Source: an uncultured Pseudomonadota bacterium
Lineage (GTDB): Bacteria; Pseudomonadota; Gammaproteobacteria; Xanthomonadales; Ahniellaceae
Assembly: GCA_937996755.1 (NCBI GenBank)
Contig: CALKUS010000299.1
Location: forward strand, 1-39,125
Reading direction: 5' to 3'
Length of the DNA stretch: 39,125 nucleotides
Below, piece by piece: positions 23,901-32,317 of this stretch. A program made the translations under genes and the position numbers. Within the stretch, counting starts at the first letter, position 1; every line of letters starts with the position of its first letter. The notes beneath the pieces were generated by a model. It was given only the letters and a program-made list of their open reading frames with translations, was not told the DNA's origin and did no database searches.

Positions 23901-26900
23901 CCGGTCGCCGCCGCGTCCGTCGTCTCGATGAATGCGTCGTCGGAGAGCGAGGCGCCGAGCTCGAGCTCGGCTTCGGTCGCGAGCGGAATCGGCGCCGGCG
24001 AGATCGCGGGCTCGGACTCTTCGACCGGCTCGAGCGGCGGCAGCTCCAGCGACGAGGCAGCGGGCTCGGGCAGGTCGGCGGCGGCTTCGAGCTCGGGCAG
24101 CGGCGGCTCCGGCGCGGCGACCGGCTCGAGGGGCGTCGCGAGCGTGGGCTCCTCGTCGTCCTCGAGCGCGAGGTCGAACACGCTGAACGCGCTCTCCGGC
24201 TCGGGCAGCGTGTGGCGCAGCGAATCGAGACGCGTGGCGATGCGCTCGCCGGACGGCAGCTCGACGCCGGGCTGGTCGAGCAGCCCGATCACGCGCGCGA
24301 TCAGGTCGGCGCTTTCGCGGATCGCGGCGTAGCCTTCGGTCGACGGCGGCTGCGAGGCGCCGCGCAGGCGCTTCACGTAGCCCTCGAGCGGGCCCACCAC
24401 TTCGCTGATCACCGGCACGTCGGCCATCGACACCGCACCGTGCATCGTGTGTACGGCGCGCAGCAGCGACTCGGTGGCCGGCAGCGGCGCACCCATCGCG
24501 TCGGATTCCTCGAGATACTCGCGCAACGTGGCGAGGTGGCCCTCGACTTCGCTGCGCAGGATCTCGAGCAGCATCGCGTCGAGCACCGGCATGCGCGGCC
24601 CGGACGCAGGCGCCGCTTCGGCGACGACCGGCGCGGGCTCCGACGCGGCTTCGGTCTCCTGCTCGAACATCACGATCGGCGACGTTTCCTCGAGCGCCGG
24701 CAATTCGACCTCGGGCTCGAGCGCGCGCGTGATGTCGAACGTGGAGGTGAGCTCCGGCTCGGGCGTGGCGGGCACCGGCTTCGGGCGCGCGACCTTCACC
24801 ATCCGCTTGCGCAGCACCTTCACCTTCTGCGCGGTCGGCAGCCAGGCTTCCTCGCCGGCCGCGAGCTTGTCGGCCACGGCCATGATGCCCGCGATGTCGG
24901 CCTTCGGCGCACCTTCGCCGCGCAGCGCGCCGAGCATGTGCGGCAGCGCCGCGACCGCGTGGTCGAGCAGCGCGAGCACCGGTGCGTTCGACTGGATCGA
25001 CTTGTCGAGCACGCGGTTCAGCATGTTCTCGACCTTCCAGCTGAACTCGCCGAGCGCCATCGCGCCCACCAGTCGGCCGGAGCCCTTGAGCGTGTGGAAC
25101 GAGCGACGAACCGGCTTGAGCTTCTCGAGGTCGGAGACGTCGCGCTTCCACGCCGGCAGTTGCCGGTTGAGGTTGTCGATTTCCTCCTGGACTTCCTCGA
25201 CGAACACCTCGCGGATCTCGTCGTCGATGTCGTCCGAAGGCACGGCCTGGAACTCGGCCGCACTCAGCGTGGATTCGGGTGCCGCGTCTTCCTCGACCTC
25301 TTCCTCGATCTCGACCCAGTCGTACTCGACTTCCTCTGCCCTCGGCTCGGAGACCGGCGTCGTGCGCTCGGTCTCGGCGAAGCGCAGGCCGGCGATCTCG
25401 GACGCGGGCGGCGGCGGCGAAACCGCGTCGCGCGCGGCATGGCCGATCATCAGGTCGGACACGTCCCGGCCCGGCGCGATCTCGACGATCTTGTCGAGCT
25501 CGTGCGCCTGGGCGGGCTCCACGTGCGTCGGCGTCGCGACCGGCCCGCTCGCCTGTTCGCCGCGCTCCATGCGCGCGATGAACTCGTCGAGGCTTTCGCT
25601 CGGCATCTCGATGCTCGGCATGTCGAGCGTGTCGCCCTCGGCGACGTCGCTCTTCAGCGAGCGGGCGCCGCTCGCCGTCTGCGTCGCGAACGACAGCCCG
25701 CCGAGGTCGACCTGCACGTCGCTGAAGTCCGGCTCGCTGCGCGGTGCGGGCGCGGGCGCCGGCGACGCGGCGACCGGCGCTCGCGCGGCGGGCGCAGGGG
25801 CCGCTGCCGGAACCTGTTCCAGGGCCGCGAGCCCCAGATCGTCCAGCTCGCTGCTGGCCGGGATGCCGGTGTCCTCGGGGATCGGCCAGTAGCCGAGCGA
25901 TTCGAGGCTCTTGCGCGTGACGTCGAGGATGCGGTCGCGGCCGCCGCGCTGGTCGCGCGACGCCTCGAGGTAGTACTCGATCGACGCGAGCGAATCGGCG
26001 AGACGATCCATCTGCTCCGGCGTCGGAACGCGCTTCAGCCGGATCAGCTCCACTTCGACGAAGCGCACGAGCGCGTCGAGCAGCTGCGCGGGCTCCTCGA
26101 GCGTGAGCATGCGCATGGCGCCGGCGATTTCCTCGAGCAGGCGCGGGATCTGCGTGACCTTCTCGTGGTCCCACGGAGACTCGACGAACGCGACGATGTC
26201 CTGCTTCGCCTGCTGCAGGTTGACCGCCGCTTCCTTCATCAGCGCGTCGAGGATGCGGCGCACTTCGGCCTGCGGCAGCTCCAGCTCCGGGCGCGCCGCT
26301 TCGGGCGCGACGGCGGCGGGCTCGCTCGCGCCGAGCGTTTCGATGTTGTCGTCCAGCGATGCCTCGACGTAGAGCAGCGCGCCGGCGATGTCGAGCAGCG
26401 CACCTTCGTCGGCCGGGCGTCCGCCCGCCGCGATCTCGGTGAGCACCTGGCGCTGTTCCTGCACCACGCGGCGCGGCACGCCGAGGCCGAGCATGCCGAG
26501 CGTGTCGGCCACGCGGTCGAGCACTTCGGTCTGCGCCGACAGGTCGCCCGGCTTCGCGTCGGAGGTACGCAGGTGGAGGTCGAGCGCGTCCTTGACGCGC
26601 ATCAGGTCTTCCTTGATCGCGATCGACACGGTGTCGAGCAGCGCGCGGTTCTTGCCCGCGAGGCTGCCCTTCGCGTGTTCGAGCTCCGCGTCCGACGGCA
26701 GCAGCTGCTCGAGCTGGAACGTCGACTTGATGTCGCGCACGCGCTGGCTGTCGGCGCGCGTGTGCGCCACGTAGTAGAGGAGGTTCTTCGTGAGCTCGCG
26801 CGGCGGCTCGACGCGGAAGCTGCCTTCGCCGACGTCGGCGAGCCGCTTGATCTCGCGATCGACGCGGCCGTACAGCGTCTTCAGCGCGGCCGAGGCCTCG

Positions 26901-27592
26901 ATGCCGCCGGCCTGCACGGCGTCCAGGACGCCCGCCGCGACCCACCACAGGCGACGCGCCTCGTCCTGCGTGGTCATCGCGCGCAGGCGCTCGAGCGTGC
27001 CGACGAGCCCGTTCACCGCCTCGCCGGGGTTCGCGTTGCGGAACCAGTGCAGCAGCCCGGTCTGGAAGCTCGTGCGCAGGCGGTTCGCGAGCGCCTTGAG
27101 CTCAAGCTCGGGCACGGCGCGGTCGGGTCCGGCCGCCGTCTTCGGCAACGGCGCCGCGAGGTCGGGCGAGAACAGCACGCTCTCCGACAGCAGCTTCTCG
27201 CCGCGGCACGCGCGCAGGTCGTTCAGCAGCGGCAGCAGGACGATCGGGATGTCCTTGTGGCCGCCCTGCAGGCGCTCGAGGTAATCGGGCAGTTGCACGA
27301 TGCCGCGCATCAGCACCGAATAGGTTTCGTCCTTCTGCCGGATCTGCCCGTCGAGCAGGCCGATCGCGACGCGCTCCATCTCCTCGACCACCATCGAGGC
27401 GCCGTACAGCTCGACCATGCGCAGCGTGCCCTGCACCTGGTGCAGGTAGGTCGCGCAGAAGCGCATCAGGCTGGAGTCGGCGGGATCCTCGACGTACGCC
27501 TCCAGCGCCTGGCGGGCCTGCTTGAGCGTTTCGTCCAGCTCCTGCTTGACCCAGTTCAGCGTGGTGAAGTCGAGGTCGTCTTGAAGTCGCAT
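20999..27592 (-). CDS. chpA: ChpA, hybrid CheA-type kinase with several Hpt domains and a C-terminal receiver
   Basis: ChpA (PilL) is the central kinase of the twitching-motility chemosensory system and phosphorylates PilG and PilH. The product has 2197 residues. I see an Hpt-like module with His51 (LHQVQG), a FimL-like region to about 430, and a degenerate Hpt near 445-530 with no His (EEIAGAMRML). Intact Hpt domains have His833 (HTLKGSG) and His1445 (HTLKGNA), and an unusual one has His1048 (HTMHGA). An Ala/Pro/Glu-rich linker of about 280 residues precedes the last Hpt. CheA dimerisation, HATPase (MLRNALAHGVESP; SDDGKGMD; GRGVGMDVV) and CheW domains follow, then a receiver with Asp2123 (LLDIEMPRMDG). 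The ATG at 27592 has AAAGAG upstream. Confidence 0.96.
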   Translation of the reverse strand: MRLQDDLDFTTLNWVKQELDETLKQARQALEAYVEDPADSSLMRFCATYLHQVQGTLRMVELYGASMVVEEMERVAIGLLDGQIRQKDETYSVLMRGIVQLPDYLERLQGGHKDIPIVLLPLLNDLRACRGEKLLSESVLFSPDLAAPLPKTAAGPDRAVPELELKALANRLRTSFQTGLLHWFRNANPGEAVNGLVGTLERLRAMTTQDEARRLWWVAAGVLDAVQAGGIEASAALKTLYGRVDREIKRLADVGEGSFRVEPPRELTKNLLYYVAHTRADSQRVRDIKSTFQLEQLLPSDAELEHAKGSLAGKNRALLDTVSIAIKEDLMRVKDALDLHLRTSDAKPGDLSAQTEVLDRVADTLGMLGLGVPRRVVQEQRQVLTEIAAGGRPADEGALLDIAGALLYVEASLDDNIETLGASEPAAVAPEAARPELELPQAEVRRILDALMKEAAVNLQQAKQDIVAFVESPWDHEKVTQIPRLLEEIAGAMRMLTLEEPAQLLDALVRFVEVELIRLKRVPTPEQMDRLADSLASIEYYLEASRDQRGGRDRILDVTRKSLESLGYWPIPEDTGIPASSELDDLGLAALEQVPAAAPAPAARAPVAASPAPAPAPRSEPDFSDVQVDLGGLSFATQTASGARSLKSDVAEGDTLDMPSIEMPSESLDEFIARMERGEQASGPVATPTHVEPAQAHELDKIVEIAPGRDVSDLMIGHAARDAVSPPPPASEIAGLRFAETERTTPVSEPRAEEVEYDWVEIEEEVEEDAAPESTLSAAEFQAVPSDDIDDEIREVFVEEVQEEIDNLNRQLPAWKRDVSDLEKLKPVRRSFHTLKGSGRLVGAMALGEFSWKVENMLNRVLDKSIQSNAPVLALLDHAVAALPHMLGALRGEGAPKADIAGIMAVADKLAAGEEAWLPTAQKVKVLRKRMVKVARPKPVPATPEPELTSTFDITRALEPEVELPALEETSPIVMFEQETEAASEPAPVVAEAAPASGPRMPVLDAMLLEILRSEVEGHLATLREYLEESDAMGAPLPATESLLRAVHTMHGAVSMADVPVISEVVGPLEGYVKRLRGASQPPSTEGYAAIRESADLIARVIGLLDQPGVELPSGERIATRLDSLRHTLPEPESAFSVFDLALEDDEEPTLATPLEPVAAPEPPLPELEAAADLPEPAASSLELPPLEPVEESEPAISPAPIPLATEAELELGASLSDDAFIETTDAAATGLDFGELDAVDTDADELVLETDDMRAAAEMEAALAAFDAAGSDAEAPVASEAHAPMVSAADEFSFALESAEAASLVPAASEAPAAPAERAHEPFAFEPLMSEPVAEPLMDEPVAEPAPEAVAEPVAEAAPLVADEVAPPVVAEAPRADSHGAVPPIAEDVEPEGALSLPDLDEDLLEIFVEEGADILDKADTLVARLRESSTDHDAVLGLQRHLHTLKGNARAVGLSGIGDLSHAMESLIEAVVGERLTLTRVGVDAFERGFDKLHRQVGRVAKRQAVGVPVNMIGRFEAIVAGEVLELPAESTTEPSAPEAPAVAPAPVAEAPKPRPAARPAVEPLAEEELLTRAPQEMIRVRSDLLDALVNFAGEVSIYRSRLEQQIGTFRFNLVELDQTVLRLREQLRKLEMETEAQILSRYQREAEATGETFDPLELDRFSTLQQLSRALAESVSDLQSLQTTLDDITRQSETLLLQQSRVSSELQEGLMRTRMVPFDSVVPFLRRLVRQTADELAKRASLRIEGAQGEMDRNLLERMKAPFEHMLRNALAHGVESPAERTAAGKPAEGAVKIAVSREATEVVIRVSDDGKGMDRDAIRRKAIERGLMRPDAQLSDRDLFGFVLETGFSTAEQVTKIAGRGVGMDVVASEIKQLGGTLAIDSVRGKGTEFIIRLPFTLAVTQAIQVRLGEQVFAVPMSSVQGVARIARDDFERRITQPHPVFTYAGEEYVIHELSGLLGLPSHRLSDVTQLPLLLARTGDQRAAVRVDTVMGSREIVVKSVGPQVSSVPGIFGATIMGDGSVVMILDLAPLVRRSAALRAEVAVEAALEEALPGLVPEPVAIPEARRQPLVMVVDDSITMRKVTSRVLERHDMEVITAKDGLDAVEKLQDRIPDLVLLDIEMPRMDGYELATYMRNDPRLRTIPIIMITSRTGEKHRQRAFEIGVDRYLGKPYQEADLLRNVDETLRLSRAVH

Positions 27593-27635
27593 CGTCTTGC
27601 TCTTTGTCCGCGCGTTCGCGTTGCGGGCGTGTCGG

Positions 27636-28511
27636 TCAGCCGTTGCGACGGAAGGCCAGCGTTTGCGGACCTCCCAGGCGCGTCAGCAGCGGATGGGTGA
27701 AGCCGAGCACTTCGCCCGGGCCGAGCACGAGCAGCCCGCCCGGCTTCAGCAGCCCGGCGAGCGCATCCAGCAGGGCCGTGCGGCGCTCGCGCGCGAAGTA
27801 GATCAGCACGTTCTGGCAGAACACGAGGTCGAGGCGCTTGAGTGGAGCACGCGCCACGTCCATGAGGTTGAATTGCACGAAGCCGACACGTTTCACGAGC
27901 GGCTCAACGATGCGGAACGATTCGACCGTCTCCGGCTCGCAATAGCGCGCGCGGTAATGCTCGGGCACTTCGTCGAGCTTCGGCATGGGGTAGCTCGCCC
28001 CGCGGCCCACGGCGAGCGCCGCCGCCGAAATGTCGGTGGCCGTGATGCCGAAGTAGGTCTTGCCCGACGAGTGCCGCGTGAGCGCGTCGTCGAGCACCAT
28101 CGCGAGCGTGTACGCCTCCTCGCCCGTCGAGCAGCCCACGCTCCACGCATGGATCGTGTCGCCGCCGTTCGACTGCAGGTACTTCGGCAGCCAGTCCTTC
28201 GCGACGAGGTCGAACGAGGGCTGGTGGCGGAAGAAGTGCGTCTGGTGGACGGTCAGCCGGTCGACGAGCGTGGCCCATTCGATCGCGCCCTTCGCGCCGG
28301 CGAGCAGGTCCTCGAAATAGTCGGCGAACGTCGCGTGCCCCGTTTCGCGCATGCGCGAACGCACGCCCGTGACGAGGAACGTCTTGCGATCGGGAGGCAC
28401 GACGACGCCCGTGCGGCGTTCGAGCAGGTCGACCCACCGCGAGAACTCCGCGTCGTCCATCGTCGGCGCGGAGGCGTGTTGCCTTGCCCAGTTGGCCACG
28501 GCCACGTTCAT
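27636..28511 (-). CDS. pilK: CheR-type receptor methyltransferase (PilK)
   Basis: PilK adds methyl groups from S-adenosylmethionine to glutamates of the PilJ receptor, opposing ChpB. The 291-residue product has the CheR N-terminal helical domain. The catalytic domain shows FFRHQPSFD, the SAM site SVGCSTGEEAYTLAM, TATDISAAAL and FCQNVLIYF. It sits between pilJ (28 nt away) and chpA (43 nt away), the position of pilK in P. aeruginosa. The symbol is by position and family. Confidence 0.92.
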   Translation of the reverse strand: MNVAVANWARQHASAPTMDDAEFSRWVDLLERRTGVVVPPDRKTFLVTGVRSRMRETGHATFADYFEDLLAGAKGAIEWATLVDRLTVHQTHFFRHQPSFDLVAKDWLPKYLQSNGGDTIHAWSVGCSTGEEAYTLAMVLDDALTRHSSGKTYFGITATDISAAALAVGRGASYPMPKLDEVPEHYRARYCEPETVESFRIVEPLVKRVGFVQFNLMDVARAPLKRLDLVFCQNVLIYFARERRTALLDALAGLLKPGGLLVLGPGEVLGFTHPLLTRLGGPQTLAFRRNG

Positions 28512-28539
28512 TGGGTATCGGGCACGGGCGCCCCGGGCA

Positions 28540-30564
28540 TCAGCCCGGCAGCTTGAAGTCCTGCACCGAGCGGCGCAGGTCGGCTGCGAGCTGCGCCAGG
28601 TTTCCGATCGACTCGGCCGTCTGGCTGGCGCCCACCGAGGTCTGCGTCGTGATCTCCTGAATGACGTTCATCGTCGCCGAGATGTTCGTCGCGGCAGCGG
28701 ACTGCTGGCGCGCGGCTTCGGAAATGTTCTGGATGAGGTCGGCGAGGTCGTTCGACACCTTTTCGATCTCGCCCAGCGCGAGGCCCGCGTCCTCGGCGAG
28801 TCGCGCACCCGCGACCACTTCCGCGGTCGTCTGCTCCATCGAGCTCACCGCTTCGTTGGTGTCGGACTGAATCGTCTGCACCAGCGTTTCGATTCGCTTC
28901 GTGGCGCCCGACGCGCGCTCCGCGAGTCGCTGCACTTCGTCCGCGACGACCGCGAATCCGCGACCCGCCTCACCGGCGGAGGCGGCCTGGATCGCGGCGT
29001 TCAGCGCGAGGATGTTCGTCTGCTCGGCGATGTCGTTGATGAGCTCGACGATGGATCCGATTTCCTGCGACGACTCGCCGAGGCGCTTGATTCGCTTCGA
29101 GGTCTCCTGGATCTGGTCGCGGATCGAGTCCATGCCCTGGATCGTCTGGCGCACGACCGCCGCGCCCTTCGACGCGATCTGCACGGAGCGTTGCGCCACG
29201 TCGGCCGACTCGGCCGAGTTCTTCGACACTTCGTCGATCGAGACCGCGATTTCGTTGATCGCGGCCGAAGCGGAAGTGATCTGCTGCGCCTGGTGCTCGG
29301 CGGCCTCGGCGAGGTGCATCGCGGTCGCCTGCGTTTCCTGGGCGGCCGCGGCCACCTGCACGGCGGTCTCGTTGATCGTGGTGACGAGGGAGCGGAGCGC
29401 CTCGACCGCGAAGTTGATGGAGTCCGCGATCGCGCCGGTGATGTCCTCGGTGACGGTCGCCTTTACGGTGAGGTCGCCTTCGGCCAGCGATCCCATTTCG
29501 TCCAGCAGGCGGAGAATGGCCTCCTGGTTGCGCTGGTTCAGGTCGGCCGTGGCCTGCATCTGGCGGCGCTGGCTCGAGTTGTACGCCCAGGCCGCACCGG
29601 CCAGGGCCAGGATCGCGAGCACGCCGGCGGCGACCGTCCAGATGATGCCCGGGAACAGGCGCTTCTGCGGCAGCTGCTGGAACGCGACCGCGGAATTCTT
29701 CGACTGGTCGAGCAGGCTCGCGGAATCGAGCACGATCGCGTCGGCGGCCTCGGTCACCTCGAAGAGGTCGGTCGATGCGCCCTGGATCTTGTCGACGTTC
29801 TGGCCCACCTCGCTGAAGATGTTGAACACCTCGGTGAGGATCGCCTTCGCCTGCGGATCGGTCAGCGCACGGATGTTCAGCTCGGCCGAGCCGTTCATCA
29901 GGCCGTCCAGCACGCGGCCGTAGATCTGCGCGTCGCGGCCGAACGAGTCGGCGGCCGTCACCGCGAGGTCGCCGCCCTTCAGGATTTCCGACACGCGGCG
30001 CAGCATGCGGTCGGCGAGCAGCATCTGGCGCGTGGCCATGTAGATCTGCGTCGAGGGCGCATCGCGCTCGGTGAGCACGCGCACGATTTCCTCCATGCGC
30101 GCGGTCAGCAGCGGGATCTTCGAGTTGAAGTCCGCCGCCGTGTCGGTCATCTCGAGCACCAGCTGCTGGCGACCGAGGATGGTGTCCGCATTGCGCTTGA
30201 TCGGCTCCCACGTCGACGACAGCTTCTTCAGCTGGTCCTTGACGTTCACGTCCTCGGCGTAGGCGGGCATGCCGGGCGCGCCGGACATCACTTCCTTGAT
30301 GTTCTTCTCGATGCTGTCGCGCGTCGCTTTCAGCTCGCTGAACGCGTCGAGGTTACCGCCGGCCGCCTCGCGGGCGTACGTGGCGATCTGCTGCGACTGC
30401 ACCTGCACGTCGTTGACGCGCTGCAGTGCCGAACGCTCCTCGTCGTTCTTGGTACCGCCGATGTACGTATTGACGACGAGCAGGACCAAGGCTGCGAACA
30501 GCAGCAGCAGCCAGAAACGAATGCTGGAGGATTGACCCTTCAGCGCGCCCGATGGAGTACTCAT
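28540..30564 (-). CDS. pilJ: PilJ, methyl-accepting chemoreceptor for twitching motility
   Basis: PilJ is the sensor of the Pil-Chp system. The 674-residue product has TM1 at about 16-33 (FWLLLLFAALVLLVVN). A periplasmic four-helix type domain spans about 40-300, and TM2 lies at about 306-328 (IIWTVAAGVLAILALAGAA). A HAMP region and a long cytoplasmic coiled coil follow. The hairpin tip contains NILALNAAIQAASAGEAGRG and FAVVADEVQRLAERA, the universal receptor signature. The start MSTPSGALKG (ATG 30564) has a GAGGTGAG site. The C terminus lacks a CheR/CheB-tethering pentapeptide. It lies 102 nt after pilI. Confidence 0.95.
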   Translation of the reverse strand: MSTPSGALKGQSSSIRFWLLLLFAALVLLVVNTYIGGTKNDEERSALQRVNDVQVQSQQIATYAREAAGGNLDAFSELKATRDSIEKNIKEVMSGAPGMPAYAEDVNVKDQLKKLSSTWEPIKRNADTILGRQQLVLEMTDTAADFNSKIPLLTARMEEIVRVLTERDAPSTQIYMATRQMLLADRMLRRVSEILKGGDLAVTAADSFGRDAQIYGRVLDGLMNGSAELNIRALTDPQAKAILTEVFNIFSEVGQNVDKIQGASTDLFEVTEAADAIVLDSASLLDQSKNSAVAFQQLPQKRLFPGIIWTVAAGVLAILALAGAAWAYNSSQRRQMQATADLNQRNQEAILRLLDEMGSLAEGDLTVKATVTEDITGAIADSINFAVEALRSLVTTINETAVQVAAAAQETQATAMHLAEAAEHQAQQITSASAAINEIAVSIDEVSKNSAESADVAQRSVQIASKGAAVVRQTIQGMDSIRDQIQETSKRIKRLGESSQEIGSIVELINDIAEQTNILALNAAIQAASAGEAGRGFAVVADEVQRLAERASGATKRIETLVQTIQSDTNEAVSSMEQTTAEVVAGARLAEDAGLALGEIEKVSNDLADLIQNISEAARQQSAAATNISATMNVIQEITTQTSVGASQTAESIGNLAQLAADLRRSVQDFKLPG

Positions 30565-30666
30565 GCCTCACCTCGCTTTAAGACCCCGACCCCTGCCCGG
30601 CGCTCGCGCGGCGGCGCACCGGTCAGGCGAACCCGACACCCCGTACCGCCCCCTGAACCCGACCGC

Positions 30667-31239
30667 TCACGCCGACGCCTGCAGGAAATCCGGCGACCGC
30701 ACCAGCGTCGTCATGCTGAAAATGCTCCAGGTCGTATTGCCGAGCTCGTAGTTGCGCGACACGAATCGCGCATACCGTTCATCGAGCGTCGGGTTGTCGA
30801 CCGGGATGTTCTCGTCCGTGAAATTGCGTTGCCCGAGCACCTCGTCCACGAGCACGCCGACGGCGCCGCCCGGCTGGCGCGCGACGAGCACGCGGCTCTT
30901 GTCCACGACCGGCGTGCGCGCGCCTTCCAGGAAGTTGCGCAGGTCGACGATCGCGATCAGGTTGCCGCGGATGTTCGCGACGCCCAGCATCCACGGCTTG
31001 GTGCCGGGGATCACCGTCATCGCGGGCATGGTGAGGATTTCGTTGACCTCGCCGATGCCGGAAACCAGGAAGTTGGTGCCGATGCGGAAGCCGATGCCGC
31101 GCCACAGGCCGGGCGCTTCCACCTGCTCCGCCGCGCCGGCGACGTGCGCCTGCGCCCGCTGCTCGTAGTCGAGCAGGATGTCGAACGGCGCGACCGCGGC
31201 GGCCGGCTCGAACGATGCGATGGCGAGCTCCGTGCTCAC
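30667..31239 (-). CDS. pilI: PilI, CheW-like coupling protein
   Basis: PilI couples the PilJ receptor to ChpA. The 190-residue product has a CheW fold. RGIGFRIGTNFLVSGIGEVNE begins the domain near residue 47, followed by VANIRGNLIAIVDLRNFL and VGVLVDEVLGQRNF. Start GTG 31239 forms a GTGA overlap with the pilH stop codon. A longer frame to 31329 is a shadow of pilH. Confidence 0.93.
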   Translation of the reverse strand: MSTELAIASFEPAAAVAPFDILLDYEQRAQAHVAGAAEQVEAPGLWRGIGFRIGTNFLVSGIGEVNEILTMPAMTVIPGTKPWMLGVANIRGNLIAIVDLRNFLEGARTPVVDKSRVLVARQPGGAVGVLVDEVLGQRNFTDENIPVDNPTLDERYARFVSRNYELGNTTWSIFSMTTLVRSPDFLQASA

Positions 31240-31601
31240 TGCGGCAGCAGGTTCTGGATGCGGTCGATGAGATCCTTCTCGTTGACCGGCTTCACGATGA
31301 AGTCCTTCGCGCCCTGGCGGAGGCCCCACACGCGATCGGTTTCCATGCCCTTCGTGGTGACGATGATCACCGGGATCTCGCTGGTCTCGGGGTCGCGGCT
31401 CAGGCTGCGCGTCGCCTGGAAGCCGTTCATGCCCGGCATGATGACGTCCATCAGGATCAGGTCGGGGCGGGCGCTCTTCGCGAGGTCGATCCCCGCCTCC
31501 GCGCTGGCCGCGCTCGAGACGTGGTGGCCCGCACGCTCGAGGATGCCCGAGAGTACTTTGACGTCCGTTGGTGAGTCGTCGACGATGAGAATGTGCGCCA
31601 T
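31236..31601 (-). CDS. pilH: PilH, single-domain response regulator
   Basis: PilH is one of two CheY-like outputs of the pilus chemosensory system, linked in P. aeruginosa to retraction and to phosphate draining. The 121-residue receiver has acidic residues DD (8-9), phospho-acceptor Asp52 (LILMDVIMPG), a switch Thr (IVTTKGM) and Lys (FIVKPVNE). The ATG at 31601 follows GGGGGATCAA. It is 29 nt after pilG and overlaps pilI by 4 nt. Confidence 0.95.
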   Translation of the reverse strand: MAHILIVDDSPTDVKVLSGILERAGHHVSSAASAEAGIDLAKSARPDLILMDVIMPGMNGFQATRSLSRDPETSEIPVIIVTTKGMETDRVWGLRQGAKDFIVKPVNEKDLIDRIQNLLPQ

Positions 31602-31630
31602 TTGATCCCCCTGACCAACCGGCTGATGGT

Positions 31631-32041
31631 TCAGCTCTTCACGTCCACGTGCTTGCGGATCGCACCCAGCAACTCTTCGCGCGTGAACGGCTTCGTCAGG
31701 TACTGCTCCGCACCGACGATGCGACCTTTCGCCTTGTCGAAAATGCCGTCCTTCGACGACAACATGATCACCGGCGTGCCCTTGAACATCTGGTTGTTCT
31801 TGATCAGCGCGCAGGTCTGGTAGCCGTCGAGCCTCGGCATCATGATGTCGACGAAGATGATCTGCGGCTGCTGGTCGGAAATCTTGGCCAGCGCCTCGAA
31901 TCCGTCGGTCGCCGTGACCACGTCGCAGCCTTCCTTCTTCAACAGCGTCTCGGCCGTCCGGCGGATGGTCTTCGAATCGTCGATGACCATCACCTTCAAG
32001 CCGGACAGGCTGCCTGATGCCTGAGCTTCTTCCACGATCAC
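31631..32041 (-). CDS. pilG: PilG, single-domain response regulator
   Basis: PilG is the CheY-like output that promotes pilus extension and twitching. The 136-residue product has the PilG-type start GLKVMVIDDSKTIRRTAETL. Phospho-acceptor IIFVDIMMPRLDGYQTCALI, VIMLSSKDG and YLTKPFTREELLGAI follow. I chose GTG 32041, which follows GAGGA closely; GTG 32035 is nearly as good. The first gene of the operon, it lies about 100 nt downstream of a good sigma-70 promoter and is divergent from gshB, as in pseudomonads. Confidence 0.94.
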   Translation of the reverse strand: MIVEEAQASGSLSGLKVMVIDDSKTIRRTAETLLKKEGCDVVTATDGFEALAKISDQQPQIIFVDIMMPRLDGYQTCALIKNNQMFKGTPVIMLSSKDGIFDKAKGRIVGAEQYLTKPFTREELLGAIRKHVDVKS

Positions 32042-32139
32042 TTCGTCCTCATGCGGGGTTCCGGGCCCGGGCGGGCGCCGAGAAGCACGCGCACGCCCGC
32101 AGCACGCGGCACGGCGCACGCAACAACCCCCTTCTCGGT

Positions 32140-32168
32140 TGTTTAGCCATTGTCCGAAAGCATGTCAA
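32140..32168 (-). promoter_or_regulatory. Sigma-70-type promoter of the pil-chp operon
   Basis: On the minus strand a perfect TTGACA (32163-32168) is followed after 17 nt by TAAACA (32140-32145), a weak -10. Transcription would start near 32133, giving a leader of about 92 nt before pilG. The perfect -35 with correct spacing is the main support. Confidence 0.55.
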
Positions 32169-32317
32169 GTAAAGCGGGCAACCGGATTGATCGCACTGGA
32201 AATTTGCGCCCGCGAAAGGCATCGCGAGCGGCCCCCTGCAGCGGCCCGGTCCCACCCGGGTCGACCCCGCTAGTATAGGCCCCGGAACCGCCCCTCAGGG
32301 GCGTGCAGGAGTCGTGG

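Noticed and set aside
20900..27700. A 2266-residue plus-strand open frame opposite chpA
   Set aside because: It is the antisense shadow of chpA, Arg/His/Gly/Asp-rich as expected from GC-rich codons read backward; chpA has clear domains.
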